DNA of 19,687 nucleotides. Source: Paracoccaceae bacterium (GTDB lineage: Bacteria > Pseudomonadota > Alphaproteobacteria > Rhodobacterales > Rhodobacteraceae). The stretch is taken from positions 1 to 19,687 of the forward strand of contig SKKS01000420.1 in the NCBI GenBank assembly GCA_007123625.1, written 5' to 3'. Of the stretch, positions 14,182 to 19,687 are shown piece after piece. The notes under the pieces were generated by a model. It was not told the DNA's origin, ran no database searches, and saw only the letters and a program-made list of their open reading frames with translations. The translations under genes were made by a program, and so were the position numbers. Numbering within the stretch: the first letter of the stretch is position 1; the number at the start of each line of letters is the position of its first letter.

Positions 14182-15180
14182 ATGAGCCTCGGTGCACAAA
14201 TCGCCTGGGACGATACCGTCCTGCCTTTTCAACTCGACCGTCCCGATATTCGCGGACGGGTGGCCCGGCTGGACCAGTCGCTCGACGACATCCTGTCGCA
14301 GCACAGCTACCCCCGTGTGATCGAGGAACTGGTGGCCGAAGCCGCCATGCTGACCACGCTGATCGGTCAGGCCATCAAGCTGCGCTGGAAGCTGTCGCTA
14401 CAGATTCGCGGCAACGGCCCGGCGCGGCTGATCGCCACCGACTATTTCGCCCCGACAAAGGACGGAGCACCCGCCCGCATCCGCGCCTATGCCAGCTATG
14501 ATGCGGACCGGCTGGACCTGCAGGGGCCCGGATTCGCCCAGATCGGGCACGGATACTTTGCCATCCTGATCGACCAGGGCGCGGGCACGACCCCGTATCA
14601 GGGGATCACCCCCATCGCGGGGAATTCGCTCAGCGATTGCGCGCAAAGCTATTTCGCGCAGTCCGAACAACTGCCGACCCGCTTTGCCATGCGCTTCGCC
14701 GCGCAGGGCAGCGGCTGGCGCGGTGGCGCGGTGATGCTGCAGCACATGCCCAAGGCCGCACCCCATGTCAGCGGCGGCGGATCAGGCGACGGCGGATTGC
14801 TGCAGGCCGCCGATGTTGTCGGCGACGGCGACAGCGCCGAGAACTGGAGCCGCGTCAACATGCTTCTGGATACGGTCGAAATGCCCGAGCTTGTGGGCCC
14901 GGCGGTGCAGGCAACGGACCTCCTGGTGCGGCTGTTCCACGAAGAAGCGCCGCGCGTCTACGACCCGCAGCCGGTGCGCTTCGGCTGCACCTGCTCCGAG
15001 GACAAGGTCCGGCAAAGCCTGTCAATCTATTCCGCCAAGGACATCGCCACCATGACAACGCCCGAAGGCACGGTCACCGCCGACTGCCAGTTCTGCGGCG
15101 CGCATTACGTCATGGACCCGGCCGGGCTGGGGTTCGAGGGCACGCGGGACGCGGGCAATGACAGCACCACCGGCCAGTGA
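14182..15180 (+). CDS. hslO: Redox-regulated molecular chaperone Hsp33
   Basis: A 332-residue cytoplasmic holdase chaperone that is activated when oxidants oxidise its zinc-bound cysteines. The zinc switch is intact: C-x-C at Cys269 and Cys271 (RFGCTCSEDKV) and C-x-x-C at Cys302 and Cys305 (DCQFCGAHYVMDP). The N-terminal substrate-binding domain shows LIGQAIKLRWKLSLQIRGNG and GITPIAGNSLSDCAQSYFAQ, both typical. Alphaproteobacterial Hsp33 proteins are longer than the E. coli form (292 residues), and the glycine-rich stretch SGGGSGDGG (about 197-205) may account for some of this. An AAGAGA Shine-Dalgarno-like stretch precedes the ATG at 14182. Regulation by RpoH is suggested by the upstream promoter candidate. 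The stop overlaps the next gene by 23 bp. Confidence 0.97.
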   Translation: MSLGAQIAWDDTVLPFQLDRPDIRGRVARLDQSLDDILSQHSYPRVIEELVAEAAMLTTLIGQAIKLRWKLSLQIRGNGPARLIATDYFAPTKDGAPARIRAYASYDADRLDLQGPGFAQIGHGYFAILIDQGAGTTPYQGITPIAGNSLSDCAQSYFAQSEQLPTRFAMRFAAQGSGWRGGAVMLQHMPKAAPHVSGGGSGDGGLLQAADVVGDGDSAENWSRVNMLLDTVEMPELVGPAVQATDLLVRLFHEEAPRVYDPQPVRFGCTCSEDKVRQSLSIYSAKDIATMTTPEGTVTADCQFCGAHYVMDPAGLGFEGTRDAGNDSTTGQ

Positions 15181-15769
15181 CCCCCTTGCCGCGCTGGTCG
15201 CGGCGCTGGGGCGCCCTGCGCGTCCGTCCAGTGACTACGACCTGAACCGCGAATCGCCCGCCCACCCGCAGCGCAAGTTGCGCCCGGCGGCGGTTCTGGT
15301 CGGTGTACAGCCGCACGCGGACGGCCTGCGGCTGGTGCTGACCAAGCGGGCCTCGCATCTGCGCCACCACCCCGGCCAGATCGCATTCCCCGGCGGCAAG
15401 CGCGACGAGGCCGACGCCAGCATCGACGCCGCCGCCCTGCGCGAGGCGCGCGAGGAAATCGGCCTCGACCCCGATGCCGCGCAGATACTTGGCCATCTGC
15501 CGATGCACGAGACTGTCACCGGCTTTGCCATCACGCCGGTGCTGGCGCGCGTCGATCCGGGTTTTGCGCCCCGCCCGCAACCGGGCGAGGTGGACGAGGT
15601 CTTTGCCGTGCCGCTGGGTCATGTCATGAACCGCGCGCGCTACCGCATCGAGCGGCGCTTGTGGCTGGGGCAGTGGCGGCGCTACTATACGGTGCCGTGG
15701 GGGCCCTATTACATCTGGGGGGCGACGGCGCGTATCCTGCGCGGGCTGGCGGATCGGATCGAACCATGA
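15158..15769 (+). CDS. CoA pyrophosphatase, NUDIX family (NudL/YeaB-like)
   Basis: A 203-residue NUDIX hydrolase that cleaves coenzyme A and its derivatives to 4'-phosphopantetheine and 3',5'-ADP. The CoA-specific UPF0035 motif is visible at about 61-83 (LTKRASHLRHHPGQIAFPGG, then KRDE) immediately before the Nudix box, which ends REAREEIGL (95-103). ATG 15158 lies inside the 3' end of hslO (23-bp overlap), and the TGA at 15767 forms an ATGA overlap with cca, so this gene sits in the middle of a tightly coupled hslO-nudix-cca operon. Length is normal for the family. The family call is strong; exact substrate preference is inferred. Confidence 0.93.
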   Translation: MTAPPASDPLAALVAALGRPARPSSDYDLNRESPAHPQRKLRPAAVLVGVQPHADGLRLVLTKRASHLRHHPGQIAFPGGKRDEADASIDAAALREAREEIGLDPDAAQILGHLPMHETVTGFAITPVLARVDPGFAPRPQPGEVDEVFAVPLGHVMNRARYRIERRLWLGQWRRYYTVPWGPYYIWGATARILRGLADRIEP

Positions 15770-16908
15770 AGGCAAGCGGCACCTGGCTGAGCGACACCGC
15801 CACACAAGCGGTGCTTGCCATGCTGGAAAATGCCGGGCATCAGGCGCTTTGCGTGGGCGGGTGCGTGCGCGACGCGCTGATCGGGCGGGCGGTGTCGGAC
15901 GTGGATATCGCCACCGACGCGCGACCCGAAACCGTGGTGGCGCTGGCCGCGCAAGCGGGACTGAAGGCGGTGCCCACGGGCATCGACCACGGCACCATAA
16001 CGGTCGTCGCCCATGGGCGCGGATACGAGGTCACGACCTTTCGCCGCGATGTGGAAACCTTTGGCCGTCATGCGGTGATCGCCTTTGCCGACCGGGTCGA
16101 AGATGACGCAGCGCGCCGCGATTTCACCATGAACGCGCTTTATGCCCGCGCCGATGGCTCCCTGGTCGATCCCCTGGGCGGCTTGAGCGATCTGGTACAG
16201 CGCCGGGTGCGTTTCGTGGGCACCCCCGCTGACCGCATCCGCGAGGATTATCTGCGCATCCTGCGGTTCTTTCGCTTTCAAGCGCATTTCGGCGACCCCC
16301 AGCATCCGGCGGACGCGGGCGCGCTGGACGCATGCGCGGCGCATGCGGACGGGATTGCGCAGCTGTCGCGTGAACGTGTCGGCGCCGAGATGCGCAAGCT
16401 CCTGCGCGCACCCGACCCCGGCCCGGCGGTGCGCTCCATGGCCGCGACCGGCGTGCTGGAGGCGGCGCTGCCGGGCGCGGACCCGTCGGCGCTGGGGCTG
16501 ATGGTGTTTCTCGAAGGCGGGCTGGCGCCGGGCTGGTTGCGGCGGCTGGCCGTGCTGGCGCCGCACGAAGTCGATTCCGCCCTGCGCCTGAGCCGGGCCG
16601 AGGCCCGCGATCTGGTACGCCTGAACGAACACGCCGCCACCGATGCTGGCCTTGCGGCGTTGGGGTACTGGCTGGGCGCCGATGTCGGCGCCGATGCGGC
16701 CTTGCTGCGCGCCGCGCGCGCGCGCGAGCTTTTGCCCGACGGCTGGCACGCAGAAGTGGCGCGGGGTGCTGCACAACGCTTCCCGTTGCGGGCCGCCGAC
16801 CTGATGCCGCGCTGCACTGGCCCGGCACTGGGCCGTGCGCTGCGCGAACTGGAATGGCGCTGGGTGGCGTCCGATTTCACGCTGACGCGCGACCAGCTTC
16901 TGACTTGA
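15766..16908 (+). CDS. cca: CCA tRNA nucleotidyltransferase
   Basis: Class II nucleotidyltransferase that adds or repairs the 3'-terminal CCA of tRNAs without a template; 380 residues. Catalytic motifs: LCVGGCVRDALIGRAVSDVD with Gly31-Gly32, Arg35-Asp36 and the metal-binding Asp45/Asp47 pair; EVTTFRRDVETFGRH; RRDFTMNALYARADG (118-131), the sugar-selecting region; and RIREDYLRILRFFRFQAHFG (158-177) with the base-recognition helix. The C-terminal part is the divergent helical tRNA-binding region. The related poly(A) polymerase activity is the only real alternative; no second PcnB-like gene is seen to compare. The ATG at 15766 overlaps the preceding stop (ATGA). The stop codon lies inside the -35 box of the next promoter. 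Confidence 0.95.
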   Translation: MKASGTWLSDTATQAVLAMLENAGHQALCVGGCVRDALIGRAVSDVDIATDARPETVVALAAQAGLKAVPTGIDHGTITVVAHGRGYEVTTFRRDVETFGRHAVIAFADRVEDDAARRDFTMNALYARADGSLVDPLGGLSDLVQRRVRFVGTPADRIREDYLRILRFFRFQAHFGDPQHPADAGALDACAAHADGIAQLSRERVGAEMRKLLRAPDPGPAVRSMAATGVLEAALPGADPSALGLMVFLEGGLAPGWLRRLAVLAPHEVDSALRLSRAEARDLVRLNEHAATDAGLAALGYWLGADVGADAALLRAARARELLPDGWHAEVARGAAQRFPLRAADLMPRCTGPALGRALRELEWRWVASDFTLTRDQLLT

Positions 16909-16932
16909 CAGCCCGGAGTTTTCGCGGATAAT
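16905..16932 (+). promoter_or_regulatory. Strong sigma-70-type promoter for the LysE-family gene
   Basis: TTGACA (16905-16910), a perfect consensus -35, and GATAAT (16927-16932), five of six in the -10, are separated by 16 bp and lie about 40 bp before the LysE-family ATG. The -35 contains the TGA stop of cca (16906-16908). Such consensus boxes are rare in this GC-rich background. Confidence 0.75.
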
Positions 16933-16970
16933 AGGTCAGTCTTTCATACCTTTTAGCAGGCGGTGCCGCC

Positions 16971-17585
16971 ATGCCCATCGAAACCTTCGCCGCACTTCTT
17001 GTGCTGACCTTTGCCGGATGCTGGACGCCGGGGCCGAACAACGCGATGCTGGCAGCATCGGGGGTGAATTTCGGTCTGGCGCGCACGGTCCCGCACATCA
17101 ACGGTGTCTGGCTGGGCTTTGCGGGGATGGTGCTCGCGGTCGGCGTCCTGCTGGGCGAGGCGTTCCAGCAATCGGCGCTGCTGCGCGAGGGGTTGCGCTG
17201 GGGAGGCGCGGCGCTGTTGTTGTGGATCGCCTGGCAGATCGCCACCAAGGGCGGGCTTCCTTCGGCGCGGGGCGAACCACGGCCGATGACCTTTGTTCAG
17301 GCCGCCGCATTCCAGTGGATCAACGCCAAGGCCTGGGTGATGGCGATTGCGGTTTCGGCCCAGTTCGTCAGCCCCGAAGCGCCCTGGCTGACGGCGACGC
17401 TGGTGGCCCTGGCCTTTGCGCTGGCGGGGGTGACATCGTCGGTGGGCTGGGCGGCAGCGGGTCAGGCGCTGCGCCGATTCCTGTCGGTGCCTGTGCGCCT
17501 CAAGGCGTTCAACATCGCAATGGGCGCGCTGATCGCGCTGGGCGTGGTGGCAATGGTGCTGGACGGACCGGTTGCTGTGCCATGA
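16971..17585 (+). CDS. LysE/RhtB-family amino-acid exporter
   Basis: A 204-residue inner-membrane transporter of the LysE/RhtB superfamily, which exports amino acids or related compounds. The N-terminus shows the family hallmark: helix MPIETFAALLVLTFAGCWTP followed by GPNNAMLAASGVNFGLARTV, with PGPN at 20-23. About five to six hydrophobic segments follow (HINGVWLGFAGMVLAVGVLL, WGGAALLLWIAWQIA, WLTATLVALAFALAGVTSSV, FNIAMGALIALGVVAMVL), separated by a charged loop around residues 93-105. Many members carry amino-terminal PGPxN like this and have unknown substrates, so specificity cannot be assigned. It follows a strong promoter and overlaps the next small gene (ATGA at 17582-17585). Confidence 0.92.
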   Translation: MPIETFAALLVLTFAGCWTPGPNNAMLAASGVNFGLARTVPHINGVWLGFAGMVLAVGVLLGEAFQQSALLREGLRWGGAALLLWIAWQIATKGGLPSARGEPRPMTFVQAAAFQWINAKAWVMAIAVSAQFVSPEAPWLTATLVALAFALAGVTSSVGWAAAGQALRRFLSVPVRLKAFNIAMGALIALGVVAMVLDGPVAVP

Positions 17586-17911
17586 CGGACGCGGTCGAAT
17601 TCGACTGGCCGGCGGGCTGGTGCGGGCTGATGCCGTCGCAAGTGTCGGCGTTCCTCGCGCAATTGCGCACCGAACTGGCGCCCGATCACCCGTTCCAGCG
17701 CATGCGCATTAATGCCATCGGCACAGCGCTGGGCAGTGATGATGCGGTGTTCGTGATCGAAGGCTGGCAAGCGCCGTTCTTTGTGGTGCATCTGGCATGG
17801 CCCGCGCCGGACACGCGCCCCTGGCTGCTGCGCAAGCTGCGCCCATACCCCCGGCATGACCCGGCAATCGTGCCCTTGCCGGATCTGGCGGCGCTGGCGA
17901 CCCTAAACTGA
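17582..17911 (+). CDS. Small unknown protein coupled to the LysE-family exporter
   Basis: A 109-residue protein that I do not recognise. Its ATG at 17582 overlaps the exporter's TGA (ATGA), so the two are probably made together. It is not membrane-spanning and has no signal peptide. The first third contains DWPAGWCGLMPSQVSAFLAQ; the middle, INAIGTALGSDDAVFVIEGW and the following QAPFFVVHLAWP, looks like paired beta strands; and a basic, proline-rich segment RPWLLRKLRPYPRHDP lies near the C-terminus. Codon use matches the neighbours, supporting a real gene. Coupling suggests a role related to the exporter or simply shared regulation. Confidence 0.75.
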   Translation: MTDAVEFDWPAGWCGLMPSQVSAFLAQLRTELAPDHPFQRMRINAIGTALGSDDAVFVIEGWQAPFFVVHLAWPAPDTRPWLLRKLRPYPRHDPAIVPLPDLAALATLN

Positions 17912-17949
17912 CACCCCGCACTTGCGGTCGCACGCGCGGTCCGGAAGAC

Positions 17950-18528
17950 TCAGGGAATGATCCGGCGATACCGCACACCGGCCAGCGAAGCGCCCGCGAT
18001 CAGGCCCGACTGCCCGAACACCACCGCGATCACCGGGGCGAACTGGGTCGTGGTCTCCGCCCCCATGCTGCCGCCGTGCGTCGGCACCGCATAGCGCAGA
18101 TCCGCGCTGGCGGCCCAGCCTTCGGAGCGACGGAAATCGGCCAACGCCTGTTCGGTCATGAAGAACAGCGCATGCGCGTATTGCTGCGCGCCGACCTGCA
18201 GCCCGAAGCTGGCCCGGGTGGCCGAATAGAAATCCACCGTCACGTCATTGATGCGTAATGCACCCTGTCCGTACCCGCCACCGACGAAAAGCCCTGCCTC
18301 GGTCACCACCGGAATGTACAGGATCCCGTGTGCCTTGTCGAACAGATCGCCAAGGCTGGCGTAGTTCGAGCGCAGGAAGTCGCGCGCGGCGTCCACGCGC
18401 GCGTCCAGCCGTTCCGGCCCGTCGCTGCCGACCGGATTTCCGCAAGCGGCCAAAACGGGAAGGGCCCCAAGGCCAAGAAGAATACTCCGGCGGCTGGTGC
18501 CGCCGCTGGGCCGGGAAATGCTGCTCAT
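17950..18528 (-). CDS. SYLF (Ysc84-type) domain lipoprotein
   Basis: A 192-residue protein with a lipoprotein signal peptide: SRRSILLGLGALPVLAAC, lipobox LAAC with Cys29. The twin arginine at 13-14 before the hydrophobic core hints at Tat export, though the consensus is only partial. The mature part is a SYLF/Ysc84 domain, a lipid-binding fold: YASLGDLFDKAHGILYIPVV, LFVGGGYGQGALRI, DFYSATRASFGLQVGAQQYA, and the ending TQFAPVIAVVFGQSGLIAGA, SLAGVRYRRI. Bacterial members are envelope lipid-binding proteins of poorly known role. ATG 18528 is chosen because it starts the signal peptide; the frame runs upstream to 18606 without one. A good promoter lies just upstream, so it is probably transcribed independently of hemB. 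Confidence 0.9.
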   Translation of the reverse strand: MSSISRPSGGTSRRSILLGLGALPVLAACGNPVGSDGPERLDARVDAARDFLRSNYASLGDLFDKAHGILYIPVVTEAGLFVGGGYGQGALRINDVTVDFYSATRASFGLQVGAQQYAHALFFMTEQALADFRRSEGWAASADLRYAVPTHGGSMGAETTTQFAPVIAVVFGQSGLIAGASLAGVRYRRIIP

Positions 18529-18590
18529 GTTCCGCCTCGCATGTCGATGATGCCTCGATGCAGCCGTGTTGCCCGGCTGTTCTGGTCCGG

Positions 18591-18619
18591 AGTATAGGGC
18601 ATGCACGCCCCGCTGTCAC
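18591..18619 (-). promoter_or_regulatory. Sigma-70-type promoter of the SYLF lipoprotein
   Basis: On the minus strand GTGACA (complement of 18614-18619) and TATACT (complement of 18591-18596) are separated by exactly 17 bp; five of six bases match at the -35 and five of six at the -10. The predicted leader before the ATG at 18528 is about 55 nt. An almost perfect 12-bp palindrome (18598-18609) lies in the spacer, a position suited to a repressor. Confidence 0.65.
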
Positions 18620-18648
18620 GCCCGACGGAGCGGGGCAGGCGCACACTG

Positions 18649-18666
18649 GGCAGGCTATCGCCTGCC
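18649..18666 (-). terminator. Hairpin after hemB, possible terminator
   Basis: GGCAGGC (18649-18655) and GCCTGCC (18660-18666) are perfect 7-bp arms with a 4-base loop, 17 bp past the hemB stop and 30 bp before the SYLF promoter. No T-run follows in the hemB direction, so it may only stabilise the hemB mRNA end. Confidence 0.4.
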
Positions 18667-18683
18667 GTGGCGTTGCGCGCGGC

Positions 18684-19685
18684 TCAGCTGTCGCGCAACA
18701 AGCGTGCCACGCGGGGGGCGAAATAGGTCAGCACCCCGTCGCATCCTGCGCGCCTGAAAGCCAGCAGGCTTTCGACCATGACCTTGTCACCGTCCAGCCA
18801 GCCGTTCTGCGCAGCAGCCATCAACATCGCGTACTCGCCCGACACCTGATACGCGAAGGTCGGCGCGCCGAAGCTGTCCTTGACCGCGCGGCAGATGTCC
18901 AGATACGCCATGCCGGGCTTGACCATCACCATGTCCGCGCCCTCGGCCAGATCGCGCGCGACGCAGGCCAGCGCCTCAGCCCGGTTGGCGGGATCGATCT
19001 GATAGGTCTTCTTGTCGCCCACCAGCCGCGCCCCCGCGCCGACCGCATCGCGGAAGGGCCCGTAGAAGGCGCTGGCGAACTTGGCGGCGTAGCTCAGAAT
19101 GGTGACATCGCGGTGGCCTGCCGCTTCCAGCGCCGTGCGCAAGGCGCCGATGCGTCCGTCCATCATGTCCGATGGGCCAAGGATATCCGCCCCGGCCTCG
19201 GCCTGCGCCAGCCCCATCTTCACCAGTGCCTCGACCGTTGCGTCATTGACGATCTGACCATCCACCACAAACCCGTCATGGCCGTTGGCGTTGTAAGGAT
19301 CGAGCGCGATGTCGGTCATCACGGCGATTTCGGGAACCTCGGCCTTGATTGCGCGGATGGCACGGTTGGTCAGGTTGTCGGGACTCCATGCCTCGGCACA
19401 GTCTTCGGTGCGCAAGGACTGGTCGGTATAGGGAAAAAGGCAGATCGCGGGGATACCCAGTTCCGCAGCCTCGGCCGCCGCGCGCACCACGTTGTCGATC
19501 GACAGCCGCGCCACACCGGGCATCGACGCGATCGGCTCGGTGACTGCTTCCCCCTCGCGCACGAATACGGGCCAGATCAGGTCGGCGGCGCTCAGGCGGT
19601 GTTCCTGAACCATGTCGCGCAGGGCGGCGGTGCGGCGCGTGCGGCGCATGCGCGCTGCGGGATAGGGGGCAGGGGTGCGGGTCAT
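18684..19685 (-). CDS. hemB: Delta-aminolevulinic acid dehydratase (porphobilinogen synthase)
   Basis: A 333-residue cytoplasmic enzyme that condenses two 5-aminolevulinate molecules to porphobilinogen, the second common step of heme, chlorophyll and cobalamin synthesis. The Schiff-base lysines are in ILSYAAKFASAFYGPFRD (Lys202) and MVMVKPGMAYLDI (Lys256). The metal segment TDIALDPYNANGHDGFV carries Ala127, Asp129 and Asp137 where zinc enzymes have three cysteines, placing it in the zinc-independent class; alphaproteobacterial members such as that of Rhodobacter capsulatus are known not to depend on zinc. Length is normal. The ATG at 19685 is 2 bp from the window end, so the upstream ribosome binding site and any longer start cannot be checked. 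Confidence 0.97.
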   Translation of the reverse strand: MTRTPAPYPAARMRRTRRTAALRDMVQEHRLSAADLIWPVFVREGEAVTEPIASMPGVARLSIDNVVRAAAEAAELGIPAICLFPYTDQSLRTEDCAEAWSPDNLTNRAIRAIKAEVPEIAVMTDIALDPYNANGHDGFVVDGQIVNDATVEALVKMGLAQAEAGADILGPSDMMDGRIGALRTALEAAGHRDVTILSYAAKFASAFYGPFRDAVGAGARLVGDKKTYQIDPANRAEALACVARDLAEGADMVMVKPGMAYLDICRAVKDSFGAPTFAYQVSGEYAMLMAAAQNGWLDGDKVMVESLLAFRRAGCDGVLTYFAPRVARLLRDS

Positions 19686-19687
19686 GG

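Noticed and set aside
15709..16776. 355-codon minus-strand ORF
   Set aside because: Antisense to cca, whose catalytic motifs are intact.
17916..17927. CCGC-ACTT-GCGG mini-hairpin between the small unknown gene and the SYLF gene
   Set aside because: A 4-bp stem with no T-run; too weak to call a terminator.
1..19687. Mobile elements, CRISPR arrays, tRNA/rRNA genes, prophage or defence genes
   Set aside because: I looked for transposase/integrase motifs, regularly spaced repeats and tRNA-like cloverleaf sequence and found none; codon use looks uniform throughout.

Overview
The window looks like an ordinary chromosomal segment from a high-GC alphaproteobacterium of the Rhodobacteraceae (Roseobacter/Rhodobacter group). 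This is inferred from the strong G/C codon bias, an RpoH2-type heat-shock sigma factor, an alphaproteobacterial porphobilinogen synthase without zinc cysteines, and gene content typical of that family. I see no transposases, integrases, phage genes, CRISPR arrays, tRNAs or rRNAs, and no intergenic gap longer than about 250 bases. Coding density is above 90 percent. Because of the high GC content, most genes carry long spurious antisense ORFs.

Layout, left to right. (1) 1-4754, plus strand: the C-terminal part of electron-transfer flavoprotein:ubiquinone oxidoreductase, a large exported TPR protein, ispE of the MEP isoprenoid pathway, and an rpoH2-type sigma factor. (2) 4820-6088, minus: a small exported or lipoprotein-like protein and an endonuclease/exonuclease/phosphatase-fold protein, divergent from a TetR regulator (6201-6788, plus). 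(3) 6879-9954, minus: a tightly coupled three-gene module, a TadG-like protein with a von Willebrand A domain followed by two TadE-like pseudopilins joined by ATGA overlaps, with no pilus ATPase, secretin or Flp pilin in the window. (4) 10202-11632, plus: a glutamate dehydrogenase-family enzyme, convergent with gltX (11655-12992, minus); they share a strong 12-bp terminator hairpin that contains the gltX stop codon. (5) 13092-14062: a small HExxH metallopeptidase, convergent with a NUDIX hydrolase, separated by an 11-bp inverted repeat with a G-quadruplex-type loop. (6) 14182-16908, plus: hslO (Hsp33), a CoA-pyrophosphatase NUDIX and cca, overlapping and probably one operon. (7) 16971-17911, plus: a LysE/RhtB exporter and a coupled small unknown protein, behind a near-consensus sigma-70 promoter. 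(8) 17950-19685, minus: a SYLF-domain lipoprotein and hemB.

The most interesting signals are regulatory. A sigma-32-like promoter precedes hslO in the same window that encodes an RpoH2 sigma factor, suggesting a link between singlet-oxygen/heat stress and the redox chaperone. A stable hairpin abuts the ribosome binding site of the orphan tad module. A 16-codon leader ORF precedes the TPR gene, and several terminators or promoters overlap stop codons. I see no clear evidence for a wholly new multi-gene system. The orphan TadG-TadE-TadE module is the best candidate for under-described biology.
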